The notes: generated by a model not told the origin, from the letters alone. A stretch of 64,000 nucleotides of DNA from Bathymodiolus brooksi (GCA_963680875.1 OY804588.1:76160829-76224828), one strand, 5' to 3'; counted from the first letter of the stretch, positions 37,401 to 52,400 are shown. Translations and numbers: made by a program.

Positions 37401-40400
37401 TACTTTCATGGCTTCACATCAATACTAGGTGGCGGGATTATGCTAGGTTTATGGGAACAATTCTTCCCTCTATGTGAAATGATGATGTCATACTTGTAAG
37501 TATTTTCACTAAGATGCTAACCCTCACATATTAACCGGAATACAGAGTTATTATAACAGTAGCTATAATCTTGAACATTATACACAATATATTGTAAATA
37601 ACTATAAGAATGCAAAAGAAAAGGTAAAAAATAAACATGAATTAAGCTCAAACAGGATGAATTCTCACAATCAGCAGGTGGAAGACAATGTCAACCCGAA
37701 CAGTTATCCCCGGGTCCGTATCACTTTATAATGACACCTAGTATTAGTGCCGTCTTAGTGCATGGGCAGGCTGGGCAGTTGCCCCGGACACACGAGCATA
37801 GGAGTCCCATGCTAATTTATGGATGATGTGTACAGCATATCTTTTAATGCTTAAAGACTGATTAAGGTAGAGACTGACACTAGTCACTTGACTTTTAAGA
37901 ATATTGAATAAAATGTGGTAATAATTATTAATTATGTTTGCGGTATTTCTTACGAGGTATTTTGCTTTTTGAATTTTCTGCATATGATTTGTGCAAGTTC
38001 TCAAATTAAACTGAAATACAAATTTAATACAGTAATTTATTGGCAATAATACATTATATGTGTAAAATGCTATATGAAGCATTTCGTCAAGGAAGGTAAT
38101 CATGACTCAAATGATATTAGAATATGATGAGTTTTGCATGTTTTTGTTAAATATTGAAGTTTTTAATATTATGACCCCAGATTTTCCTTACACATCTGAA
38201 AATGAAACAAAATGCACCATATTATTTCAAAAAATTACAAATTTCAAATGACAGGATTTTTCGCTATTCAAGAATTTTGAGGAGAATTTATACATTTCAC
38301 ATACAATGCATTATAAAAGTTGAAGATTTAAATGCTTTATATCTTGAAAATTAGTCTGGTGACCTATATTTTTAAAATAAATTCCTTAAAATCTGCCACA
38401 AAAGCAATACATCTGGCCAGTTTTAAGGAAATTCAATGACAAATTATTTTACTATGAAATGTGGGTCTCTACCTTAAAGAGTGCAAAATGAGCCCTAAAA
38501 TGTACTTTTCCTGCCTTGGAAGAATTGTAGACAGCTTATGTTGCTAACTATATCACCTAGAAAGGAAAGTTTTCCCTTACAAACATTATCTTTGCCTGTT
38601 TTATTTTCATTTATTCAATGTCTTATTAAAAAAAGTTAAAAATGTGGACATTTTTCATGAAATTGATAAAAAGGGCATCAGGGTGTCTTTCTAAACTAAA
38701 CCCCTAACTTTTTTTTTGCCTGGAAACATATCTTTATTTTTTAATGATATGTAGCATGGATATAAGTAATGTGATTTACCTTTTTAAAAAAAAATTCCAT
38801 GACACAATTTTTTTCTATTCCACTTTAAAATCAAATTGTGTTGGATTTCACCAAAGTCAGTTACAGGTTATATTGTCAAAAAATGGTAGTCATTTTGAAA
38901 AAAACAAAATGAAAACATTATATGCTATTTGTTTTGGTACCTTAAGGACACGGAGAAGTGAACAAATTGCATTTTTTTGGACTTCAGAGGGGGGAAACTG
39001 TTTCAGGGAATATTTTTAAAATAAGCCTGGAAACCTATTCTCAAATTTTGATATTTTGTTAGGTACATCCCAAAGAACAATATATATGAAATTCAAAAAA
39101 ATTCATTGACTAGTTTTGTGTTGCCCATAGTGTCCTTCTCTACCTTAAGTTCCAATAAAATACATTTATGTCTAATTCTTTCGACATTTACAGTTTTATT
39201 CCTCTGAGTGGTTGTGTAGGTAGGGTCTCAGTACACTGCTTTGCCCTGTGTCTATAATGTTGCTAAGGCGACCCTGATGAAACCCAATATAAAGTCTTAG
39301 TTCACAATACCAGTGAGTCTTTCATTGTATTTTATCTATTCAGATGACAGTTGTATTGATCAGTTTACTGCAGAACAAAGTGCCCGGATGCATTGCTACC
39401 TTGACCTGATGTATCAACCATGGCGAAAGAGCAAGAAACCGTCCCCTGTTCCACTTCCTCCCAAGGTATACTAAAGATAAATGTCTTTTCATAGCAAGAA
39501 ACGTTTTTCAAGATAAAATACTAAATAGGTAATCAGAAGCCGTAATTCGAAGGACAGACAAAACGATTATCAAAAAGTAAACAACGGTCTACAAAGCACT
39601 ACAGGAGATATTAACCCTTCTAGAAACCAGGGCAGAACTCAGATACTGCCAAAGGGTAAGCAGCTTCTGCTCCACTAATGGCACCCGTCGTGTTACTGTT
39701 GAACAATACAGATATGAAATATCGTTGTAGACACCAGTATTCCTTTATGAATATAACTTTAATTATAAACAAGACATGATATCATCACAAAACAAATGTG
39801 AGTAAAGACGAATCAAACATAGATTTTACACGACATCACAACAAAACAATGACAGCATGTACATGTAATTGAACTAAAGTACACTTAACTTGACATGTAG
39901 TTTATTGTTTATGAAACTGGATAATTTAAAGTACAGTACAGTCAGAAACATACCATGATAAATCACTATGATAGATGTATCACTCATCTTAGTGATACAG
40001 GTACAGTACAGTCAGAAGCATACCATGATAGCATACTGTGAGAGATGTATCACTCATCTTGGTGATACTGATACAGTACATTCAGAGACATACCATGATC
40101 AATCACTGTGATAGATGTATCACTCATCTTGGTGATACTGGTACAGTACATTCAGAGACATACCATGATAAATCACTGTGATAGACGTATCACTCATCTT
40201 GGTGATACTGGTACAGTACATTCAGAAACATACCATGATAAATCACCGGGATAGACGTATCACTCATCTTGGTGATACTGGTACAGTACATTCAGAGACA
40301 TACCATGATAAATCACTGTGATAGACGTATCACTCATCTTGGTGATACTGGTACAGTACATTCAGAAACATACCATGATAAATCACCGGGATAGACGTAT

Positions 40401-43400
40401 CACTCATCTTAGTGATACTGATACAGTAGAGTCAGAGACATACCATGATAAATCACTGTGACAGATGTATCACTCATCTTAGTGATACTGGTACAGTACA
40501 TTCAGAAACATACCATGATAAATCACTGTCTGTGATATACGTATCACTCATCTTAGTGATACTGATACAGTACATTCAGAGACATACCATGATAAATCAC
40601 TGTCTGTGATATACGTATCACTCATCTTAGTGATACTGATACAGTACATTCAGAAACATACCATGATAAATCACATTGATATATGTATCACTCATCTTAG
40701 TGATACTGGTACAGTACAGTCAGAAGCATACTGTGATAGATGTATCACTCATCTTAGTGATACTGATACAGTACATTCAGAAACATACCATGATAAATCA
40801 CTGTGATAGACGTATCACTCATCTTGGTGATACTGATACAGTACATTCAGAAACATACCATGATAAATCACAGTGATAGATATATCACTCATCTTAGTGA
40901 TACTGGTACAGTACAGTCAGAAGCATACCATGATAACATACTGTGATAGATGTATCACTCATCTTGGTGATACTGATACAGTACATTCAGAGACATACCA
41001 TGATAAATCACTGTGATAGACGTATCACTCTTCTTAGTGATACTGATACAGTACATTCAGAAACATACCATGATAAATCACTGTGACAGATGTATCACTC
41101 ATCTTGGTGATACTGATACAGTACAGTCAGAAACATACCATGATAAATCACTGTGATAGATGTATCACTCATCTTAGTGATACTGATACAGTACATTCAG
41201 AGGCATACCATGATAAATCACTGTCTGTGATAGACGTATCACTCATCTTGGTGATACTGATACAGTACATTCAGAAGCATATCATGATAAATCACAGTGA
41301 TGGATGTATCACTCATCTTAGTGATAATGGTACAGTACATTCAGAGACATACCATAATAAATCACTGTGACAGATGTATCACTCATCTTAGTGATACTGG
41401 TACAGTACATTCAGAAACATACCATGATAAATCACTGTGATAGACGTATCACTATCTTGGTGATTTGGATATATCTTTTGTTCTATTAAATATATTTTCA
41501 AAATATCTTTTACATTTAGTGTCACTATCATCCAAATGACATATCAAAATAAGTAAATAGATTAAACAGATAAAAAGATACGTCAGTATCACTAAGAAGA
41601 GTGATACGTCTATCACAGTGATTTATTACACTATGTCTCTGACTGTGCTGTATATTATAAACCATTATCATTTTGATTTAATTTTCAATTTTATTTGTTA
41701 TTTTCGTAGATAGTTGGGTCAACAAATGAAAGTGTGACTTTCAGCTGGTTGCCTCCCTTTGGAACAAAACAAGCATTTCCGACAACTCTGTGTGATATTT
41801 GTACAGCGGAAGGACGAGCTGTACAGTTCGCAACCAAGGCAACAGCATCACATTCAATTAATTCTATGTACATTTGGCAGCCAAAGCAGGCTACAGGTGT
41901 GTATGCATTATATAACACTTGAAACACTTTTCATTGAACCCAATGGATATAGTAATAGGGCCTAGCAGAGAAAAACACTTTCCCAATGAACCCTGGGATA
42001 TAGTAATAGGGCCTAGAAGAGAAAGATTTTACTATGCCAACAATTAGATACCAATGGGGGTAATCAGAGCTGTAAGTCGAAGAAGAACAGACATATAGGG
42101 TCTAACACGGGAAGAGGTGCAAGATAGTAAAATCTGTGACACCCGACGGTAAGATTTAAAAAACAAAGCACAACAAAATGACAATTGAAAATAATGAACC
42201 CAACAAATAATTGGGGGTAAACAATCAATTACACTATGCAGTTTAAGATCACACAATGAGTCCAGAAATAAAATGAAATGTCAATATGATATTTCTGTAA
42301 CCAGCTAGCTCTTGTTAGTTCGTTTAGCTTTTGGTTCTTGCTTTACATTATCTTTTTGCATGTCTCTTTGCATGCCATTTGACATGGATTTCTTCACTCA
42401 AGTCACACAAAGTATATTGATTACCGGAGATTTTTATTCCTTGGCATAGCGGTATGCCTTCCTCATATAGCTATGGCCAAAGACAAAGGAATAAAATGAC
42501 AAAAAAATATCCACAAAAAAATCAAGATTGCGCATCACGTACCCAACACAAAATCGGGACAGAACTCGGGAACGGTATGAGTTTCCTGATCTTATAAAGA
42601 CATCGGGGTTCACTAGTGGAGCAGAAACTGCTAACCTTTACGGAGCTACTGAGTTCACCAGCGGTTTTTAGTGAGGTTGGTGTTGCTCAAGCTGAAGTTT
42701 CCTGTGTTGTGTTTTGTAGATCATGTTTTGTCCTTTTGTCTCTTTTCTGTTGACCATCTGTCCTTTTTCAATTTACGGATTCTGATTACCCCTTTGGTGT
42801 CTTCAAACTCTTCTTACAAATCCTATGGTAAGTGATGAACGAGGAAAGGAGGACGTGATGGTGGCTACGACAAACGGAGCATATATCTGGTCATGTGACA
42901 CAGATATGCCATCATGGTTAAACAGGAATTCAACGTTTTCACTAGGAACTCTTGGTTAAGGAACGTCTTCGTTACCAGCAACTCTTTATCAAGAATAACT
43001 GTTCTGACAGTGATTTTAACACAATTAACATTGATATCTTTGTTCGTGAACTCGTAATATCGCTTGCAATGATTGATTTGATTTTTGGTGTTTAACGCCA
43101 CTTTCAGCAATATTTCAGCTATATCACGGAGACCATTTGGAAGAAGCCGGAGTACCCGGAGAGAACCACCGACCATGGACAAGCTGGTAAACTTGATCAC
43201 TTGCGGCTATGAGTCCAGTGCACCATTTTGTGTAACTTACAGAGCCGGGTGCGAAGCCACGACGTATTGGTGATAGGCTTGTATGAGTTGTTAGGTAATA
43301 CAACTAATTATAATATTAACTTATACATACTCAATTTGTGGTGTTGCTAGAATGTTGTTATATATAAATGGAAAGTTCACAATGGGGAAAATTGTTATCA

Positions 43401-46400
43401 CTTCTTTTGTAGCAAGGTTTCATAACCGGTCCTCACTGTCAGTTTCTAGTTATAGGTCAAGCTATGAATCAGACCTCACTATATATATGGTGTCCTTTAT
43501 TTACGTTCAAATAATTGTATATTTAATTAATTTTATTGAATATGCTAAATATAAATTTAATACAGGTGCCCCCGATGCTCAGCTATGTACAGCTAGTGAT
43601 AAAGCATGGATGATGCCAGATAATTACACGTGTAATGCTATGGAATGTTACATCGACCTAGAGTTTAGCTTTAATGTTATACCTAACAAGTAAGTTAAAA
43701 CAGTTATAATGAACTATCCACTTGTAAAAAATCCAAACAATTATTCACGGGAGATGCGGTATAATGTCGCTCTCTCTTATATTGATTCATTGGAGGAAAC
43801 ACGGTAATGAACATCCAAGATTCTCGGGATCTTTCCTATGCTTAATCAAAGTCCCGAAACCCGCAGACGACAACAACAAACACGACAAGGAGTTTTTCTG
43901 TCTGTACATTGTATTATAATCTCTTATGCTGTGCGATATATTAATACATTTATTGACTGGATATTCGGGTAATAGTAAGAGTAAATTTGATATCTAAGTT
44001 TTTATAACACTATTAATTTTTTTTCTATGTTAGGTTGTCAGTATGGGTGACTTATGCAGGATCCATTGATGAAGATATACTGACAGAGATGGGAGATCCA
44101 ATCAAATTCATAGATATAATGACAAGTGATAATAAGATAATACCATTGGGTGCCTTCCCTGTATCATGTGACACCGTACTAACAATAGGTCTTGATGTGA
44201 AGATGCCTGTGACAAGGGTAAGGATATATAATATGCATGCATTACAACTAAATTTACAATCAATGATCTGATAGAGTAACATTTCGCTTTGTGCTTATTT
44301 GATTTTTTGCGCTATAGTACTACCGGCAACTGAAACAACAGTCGGCAGGTGGACATGTCGCTCCCCTTTTACACATTAATCAGATTCTGAGCGAACCAGT
44401 CTTTGATCTTACCTCTTAATGCTGCTTGCTTAGCATAGTAGTAACAAATTCCAATTTTATATTCTTTGGCTTGATCCGACAAAGGCTGGATCGACCACAC
44501 TCCAATCATCCACACTAATCATAACACAACCGAAGCGTTTATGACCAATGATATGATTCAGTAAATCTATGCAATGACGAGAGTTCTATGTACAAAAACG
44601 TTATTTTTAATTGAATTAATTGAAATATACTAGACATTGAAAATTAAAAAGTGATTAAGAACGACATATCTGGTGAAAGTATTAACGCACAATATTTTCT
44701 AGAGCAAAGAATATAAATGTATAAAAAACATTTCGGACAGTAATAAAAAACAACGGGAAAAACAAGATCAAAAAAGCAAAAAAACTATAAAAAAAATTTA
44801 AACTGAAAGACAGAGAAAATAGTAATGAATATAGCTCCTTAAAATGGTCCAACATCAATGATTGTTTTGAGATTGAGAGAGGTCATTTCTATTGTAGGTG
44901 AGGATATACGTACCTCATCCGTATACAGCCATCGATGCTGTAGAACTCTCTACTACAGAGGCAGCTCCTGAATGTCAGCATTGTAGACAACAGAAATACA
45001 AAATCATAAGACATCCTGACTTTCTTAATGATATGTTTATACACACCAGCAAAGCTGAATTTACAGACAGGTTAGCGGTTATCATAATTATTAGTAGATC
45101 TTTAGTTTTATATGTACTACATATACATATAGAGTATCTTTCCTTTTTAGAAATATGGCACCAAATAATACATGTAAGTTATATATATATATATAATTTA
45201 ATTTGATTAGAATACTGCAATCTGATTGGCTAATCCGCTTGGAGAAAATTTTGGTTATACTCGATAACCTGGATTGGTATTGTGACGTCACCAACGTGTT
45301 CATCCGCCAACGACAAATTCAAATAGTCACATGAAATAATCGTAATTAAAATCGAGGAATCATTAAATTTTGTTGTGAAAATTTAATTATAAGGAATATT
45401 TAAAATTGTTGAACAGGTTATACTTGCTTCGCGGTTTATTAAGCGTAAACTAACCCAAACCAGGTTATATCGTATAACCTGTTCAACAATTTCAAATATT
45501 CCTTAAATAAATACGTATATATTGGACTAAGAGTATGATATTATACTACCTAGGGATTTTAAATATATTTCCTTGTTTTTTTCCCCCAGAAATTTGGCAC
45601 CAAATACCACCTATACATATAGAGTATCTGTTATTAGAGGGAACCATGAAAGTGTATCATCACCTCCAACACAATACAGACTTGATCAGTCATTTTGTGG
45701 CGATGGTATGGTAGATAGGTATGTACGATTATGCATAGATGTTGGACTAAAGGTATGAGATTACATTGTGAGGTTAAGATGAAGCATAACCTCAGCTGTA
45801 TTATTGATTGGTTGATTGATTGATTAGTGCTTAATGCCAACCTTTTCAATTTTTCAGTTATATCGTAGCACGAACACATTTTATTATTAAATTATTAATC
45901 TTGGACACCTACAAGATCCTTAGAAATAACTGGATTTTTGAAGGGAGCGATTTCCCCACATAGCATGTATATGGGTCATTAATAAAATAATATTTAAACA
46001 TTGATGATCCACCATTCCATCAATACCAACAAATCAAACTGCTATGTCTCATCGCAAACCAGGAAAGACATAAATGCCACGGCATAGGACAGACACAGAC
46101 ATGGCATAGTACAGACACAGACATGGCACAGGACAGACACAGACATGGCAGAGTACAGATATAGACATGTGGTGGAGTTAAACAACTTAATGATATCAAA
46201 GACCTCCTCATGTTTATCACACCACAATAAGACGTTTCGACAATTAAAAAAATGCAAATAAAAAGATAAAAATGACTACACACAAGTGTCACATGGAGGA
46301 ATATTTTACTTGAATTAAAATATTATCAGATGTATTCGGGTGTTGTGTATACAGTTAATGTCGATTGTCAGATTTCTACTCAAAAAAATAAAAAACATCC

Positions 46401-49400
46401 TTTGCATATTATTATGAATAGCAATGTGTATATAGCATTCATAATTGACGACCGTCACGATATAACTACAATAGTGTTGAAAGTGGTGTTAAACACCATA
46501 AACCAAACTATAATGTATGTTCTCTGTTTAGAGGGGAGGAATGTGATGATGGTAATACCGCTGATGAAGATGGTTGTAACTTGTATTGTAATGTAGAAGA
46601 ATTCTTTAAATGTACAGGTAATAAATAGTCTTCGGATATATTTTTAAAATCCACCACGATATAACTGAAATATTGTTGAAAGTGGCGTTAAACACCATAA
46701 CCCTATCCCCCTAAAATCTATTTTGGTTTTTGATAATTGTAAAGCAATATGTTTTAATAGTTTATTTTATTATGTCACTGGTACCATACTGATTAGTCAT
46801 TGCTTTCATTATCAAGATGTGATTATGCTTATGAAGCATTGAAATGTTTTTAGTTTTTAGTGGGGTTCGTGTTACTCGATCTTTAGTTTTATGTGTATGT
46901 TTTGTAGATCGTTGTTTGTCCTTTTTCGCATGGTCATTGTGTTGTATGTCCTCCTTCGATTTACGGATTCTGATTACCTTTTTGGTATCTTCAAACTCTT
47001 TTTAATTGTATTCTTAAATATCAGCATTGCATATACAGCAAAAAGAATGGATCTTAAAAACTGTCCTAAACACGTTCTTCTTTATGCTGATATGTAGAGA
47101 TGTATCACAATCGACCTAATCATTAATGCAAATTTATGCATTTTAAGAAAAAAATCATGATGTGAATTCAATTGTTTAATTAGGATGATGGTCATATACA
47201 ATGGGAATAATTTGTGGGAATAATGTTTGCCATTAACATAGCTCAGTGTCTCCTTCTACATTGAAGCTTGAGCAACACGAACTCCAATAAAACCAGAGTG
47301 AACTCGGGTGGCCCAGAAGAGATAGTTGTTTCTGCTGCACATGTGACATAAGATGTGTTATTGCTATATTGATATAGCTTAAAGTGTATCCTTCTGCTTT
47401 AAAGATCGAGGAACACGAGCACCTTTAAAAACCGAGGTGAACGCAGGTGCCCCGGGACAATCAACAGTTCCTGCTCCACATGTGACACCAGTCGTGTTAC
47501 TGTCATTGATACAAATTAAAATATTTTCTTCTACACTATATTTTTTACACAACATTGGAAATATTCCATATTCTCCTTCTACATTAAAGATCGAGAATGA
47601 ACTGAGGTGTCCCTGAAGAATTAGCAGTTCCTGCTCCAAATGTGACGTAAGATGTGCTACTGTCATTGATACAAACAAATACGTTTCCTTCTATGCTAAT
47701 TTATTTTACACAACATTGTAAATATTCTACAACGGTTTGTAACGATGTTGTAGGAGAACCCAGCCATATGGCACCAGTCGTGTTACTGTCATTGATAGAA
47801 ATTAAAATGTTTTCTTCTACACTATTTTGTACACAACATTGTAAATATTCTATAACGATGTTGTAGGAGAACCCAGCCATTGTTTTATTCACGATGGGGA
47901 CGGTAAATGTGAGGAGTTTGAAAAACACTACAGTGTTACAGACTGTGGATATTATACTCCTCCTGGATGGGAGGACCAGTGGGTCATATCGGCAATAGTT
48001 AATCCACGTTTTCAAAATGACAATTGTCCACCATCTTTATTGATTGGTATACCAGCACCAAATCAGGTACATATAGATTTTATTTAGAGAAACTGTATGA
48101 CTAATGTTAATTCTTCCTCCTGGATGGGAGGACCAGTGGTTCATATCGGCAATAGCTAATCCACGTATGCCAGCACCAAATCAGGTACATATAATTTGTT
48201 TGTATTTAGCGAAACTGTAAACTGATGTTAATTCTTATTAATAATAAGCATTGATACATATAAATATGTTTATATAAACGTTAGAGAATACCAAAGGAGC
48301 AATCAGTAAAGGAGAATCTAGAGACGAAGACAAACAAAACAAAAACACAACGCAGTATGTGTTGTACGTTATACACCACTATACGAAAACCAAAACAAAT
48401 AACGTAAATAAGACATGCGCTCTCCTACACTACAAACAATTGAAGGTAAAGACGAACCGAACATCGCTTTTATGCAGAAATGGTAACGGACATCACAAGA
48501 CGGAACTCGTAATGTAAGGACACATAATAGGACAACAACAAACAATATAAAGGTGAGCAACACGGACCCCACCCAAAATATATATTAATATATTGTTATT
48601 GCAAAAGATGAATAGGCGTTTCCAGATTGGTGTTTAATGCCACTTTCAGCAATATTTCAGCTATATCGTGGCGACCAGTTTTAGTGGTGGAAGAAGCCGG
48701 AGTACCCGGAGAGAACCACTGGCCATTTGCAAGCAACTGGTAAACTATATCGCTTGCGGCTGTGTGTCGAGTGCACCCTTTTTGTAATTTACAAAGCCGC
48801 GCACGAACCCACGCCGTATTGGTGATAGGTTTGTATGAATTGTTAGGTAATCCAACTACCTAACTCATTGAGCCATATATATCAGCATTAATATTTTTGA
48901 ATCAAGCAAATAGTTTATTAATAGATATATAAATAGGTTTAGGTTTAGTTTTAAGTTGATGGTTTTTAGCGCCACCTTCAACAATATTTCAGTTTTATTG
49001 GTGGAAGTAACTGGAGTACCCGGAAAAAAATCACCGACCTGTCGCAAGTCACTGACAAACTTTATCACATAATATTGTATCGAGTACACCTTGCCATGAA
49101 CGTTGTTCGAACTCACAACTTTAGCAGGGATAGGCACTGATTGCACAGGTAGGTAATAATCCAATTATCATCCGATCACGACCACGACGGCCCCTCAAGC
49201 TAATAGTTTATTAATAGATATCTAAATATAATAAATTAAAGACAAAATAAAAAATAGTACAGAAATTAAGAATACTTTGTTACAAGATAAATACCATATT
49301 TCAGAAATGTGTCAGTAACACGGTTCCACAGCAATACTGGAATCCTTGTAAAAATAATGGCAAAGAAGATAATTACTGGGTGCAGGTAAGACGAGTTTAC

Positions 49401-52400
49401 TTAAGACATAACTCATGGAAGCCATAATTTGTTCTGGTTAGCCACTACAGAATATATGTGTCACAGTATGATTTGTTCTCCGTTAATTATACTATAATCT
49501 CAGATCCATGTTGTCGTTGTGGTGAATACTCGTATACTTTCTTCTTCGATTGTTCCTATTGTGTTTGTTTATTTATAGTGGTATCCAGCACATATTGTGT
49601 TGTATTTTTGTTTTGTTTTTCTTCATCTTGTGTATTCAATGTTTCCAGTTTCTCTGGATTGTCCTTTTTAGCTCACCTGGTCATAGGCCATGTGAGCTTT
49701 TGTCATGGGTAAGCGTCTGTCGTCCGTCCGTTAGATTTTCACATTTAAATCTTCCTCTCTGAAACCACTGAACAGAATTGAACCAAACTTACCAGAAATG
49801 TTCATTGGATGGTTCTCTACCAGAATTGTGTTTTTGGTGCTGATTTGAAATCCAACATGGCTGCCAGGGTCCATAATGTGTTCTCATTGGCTGAAATTTT
49901 AAAAATCTTCTTGTCAGAAACCACCAAGCCAATTGAATTGTGACTTTGCAGAAATGATCATTGGGTGGTCCTGTACTAAACTTGTGAATCGCTTGCCGAT
50001 CGGAAATTCAAGATGTCCGCCAGTTTTAACATAGGACCTTATAGAAAAAATGTTTAAAAGTCTTCTCCTCTGAAACCAGTAAGTCAATTTAAAGCAAACA
50101 TGGCATGAATGGTCCTTAAGTGGTCAACTTTCAAATGTATGTCCTGTGACCCCGACCTCCATCCAAGATGGCCGCCGTCAGCGGACATAGTTTTAACATA
50201 GGACCCTATGGGAAAAATGTTTAAATTGTTTTTCCTCTGAAACCAGTAAGCCAATTTAAGGCAAACATGGCATGAATGGTCCTTATATAGTCAACTTTCA
50301 AAATTATATCCAGTGACCCAGACCTCCATCCAAGATGGCCGCCATCAGCGGACATAGTTTTAACATAGGATCCTAAGGGGAATATGTTTAAAAATCTTCT
50401 CCTATGAAACCAGTAAGCCAATTTAAAGCAAACATGGCATGGATGGTCCTTAAGTGGTCAATTTACAAAATTGTGTCCGGTGACCCTGACCTCCATCCAA
50501 GATGGCCGCCTTCAGCAGACATAGTTTTAACATAGGACCCTATGGGTAAATTTTTTTTTTAAATCTTCTCCTCTGAAACCAGTCAGCCAATATAGCAAAC
50601 ATGTCATCGATGGTCCTTGGGTGGTCAACTGCCAAAATTGTGTTCAGTGACCCCGATCTCTGTTCAAAATGGCCGCCGTCAGCGGACATAGTTTTAACAT
50701 AGGACCTATGGGAAAATTGTTAAAAGTCTTCTCCTCTGAAACCAGTCAGCCAATTTAAAGCAAACATGGCATGGATGGTCCTTGGGTAGTATACTTTCAA
50801 AATTGTGTCCGGTGACCACGACCTCCATCCAAGATGGCTGCCATGAGCAGATATAGTTTTGACATACATTGTAGAACCCTATTGGATTTAGATAGTAAAA
50901 CTTAGATGTATTCGGCATGCAGACATTCTAAAGAGGGCTTATGTATGTCAGATGAGCGATACAGGCTCACCTGAGCCTCTAGTTTGATATCCCCTTCGTT
51001 ATTCACTGACCTTTATTTATATACAAATATGAGATATACATTATATCACAATCTCAGCTGACTACCTAATTATTGTGTTTTAGACCTTAAACTATTGACC
51101 ATTAGCAACCCTACACTCTTAAATGATCAGAACGAAGTTATTTTTAAGCACGTGTTTTAATATATAAAGAGGTCTGAAAGGTTTCTTGTTATCTAAGTGT
51201 TATCTAAGTGTTTCACTAAGAGAACAAACACACACACACACCCAACACCAACCTCTTTCTCGCTCCCATTTTGTTTTTGATTCTCTGTTTTCGTAAAATT
51301 TACACATTTTACAATAAGAAATATACATGTATGCTCTATGATGTTGTAACTTATTGTATATAGGAGAATACTTCATCAGTTTGTTTAACTTGTGTCTTTT
51401 CCTTTTTGTACATTTGAGCAAATAAAATATGTTTAATCTCAAAATCTGTGTCACAAATGGCCACGGATATGCTTCGTGATTTTGTTGTAATCAAAATCCG
51501 GTCCTTTTCTCTTTCATGACTAATCACAGGGTTTGTAGCAAGAGTAACACGATTTGTGCCACATGTGGAGCAGGCTCTGCTTACCCTTGCGGATCACCCG
51601 AGTTCACCTGCGGTTTTCAGTGTGGTTGATGTTGCTTGATCTTTTTTAGTTTTCTGTGTTTTATAAATAATATATGTCCTTTTTGTCTCTTTTCTTTTGT
51701 CCATTGAGTTATCTGTCCTTACCCCGTTGATATTTTCAAACTTTTCTTACGGCAATGTGCTAACGAGATGGTAGGATGCCTGGATGTATATAGAACATGT
51801 TATAATTATATTGATAATTACATTACAGGTATTTTTTGCTAAACCAAAAGTAGCTACGGAAATCATTGTACATTTGGGATCGGACGGCATAGACGAATTG
51901 AACCGGAAACAAACCATGCGGGTTGAACTATTGACCAATGAAAATACAACAAAGACAACCTCTCCGGAGCTGCAGTCTATTTCCTGTTTGCATAATCCTA
52001 TCAAAATACCCATAATTCATGATCTTACACAACCATTCTTTTTAACTAAAGGTGAATGTCATGCTACTTATCTATGCTAATACTATGAACATCATATCCA
52101 TGTAGAAATCTTTATCTATTTTATGTTAGAAATGAAATATATTTCATGAACCCCATTAATGGCGAGGAGTACTTGATACAACATTTAAGGATTGATTGCA
52201 ATTTTTGTTCGGTTCATGAAGACATAACCTCAATCAGGTTGTACACACCGTGTAACCGGCATAGTGGGTTACGCAAGGGTGTGTACAACATGATTGAGGT
52301 TATTTCAAATGAACCGAACAAATAATTTGGGTCAATTCTTATAAATTAATACAAACTTTTTTTGCTATGATATTGAAAAATAGAATTATTTTTTCAAAAT

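Larger units (their letters stand above)
36225..39343. other. Pappalysin intron 4
   Basis: Holds an inverted-repeat element (36674-36869), a 27-bp minisatellite (37170-37340) with an M6 end, a TTAA-flanked element (37863-39148) and plain AT-rich DNA elsewhere. No exon seen. Confidence 0.6.

Noticed and set aside
38744..39019. 91-codon + strand frame in intron 4
   Set aside because: Inside the TTAA-ended, AT-rich element; no recognisable domain and no splice-compatible context.
40606..41370. Open frames across the 70-bp minisatellite
   Set aside because: Arise from the repeat; 70 is not a multiple of three so the frame rotates, and they lie in an intron of the pappalysin gene.
43352..43693. 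113-codon frame ending in pappalysin exon 7
   Set aside because: Only its last 41 codons are the exon; the front is translated dispersed repeat.
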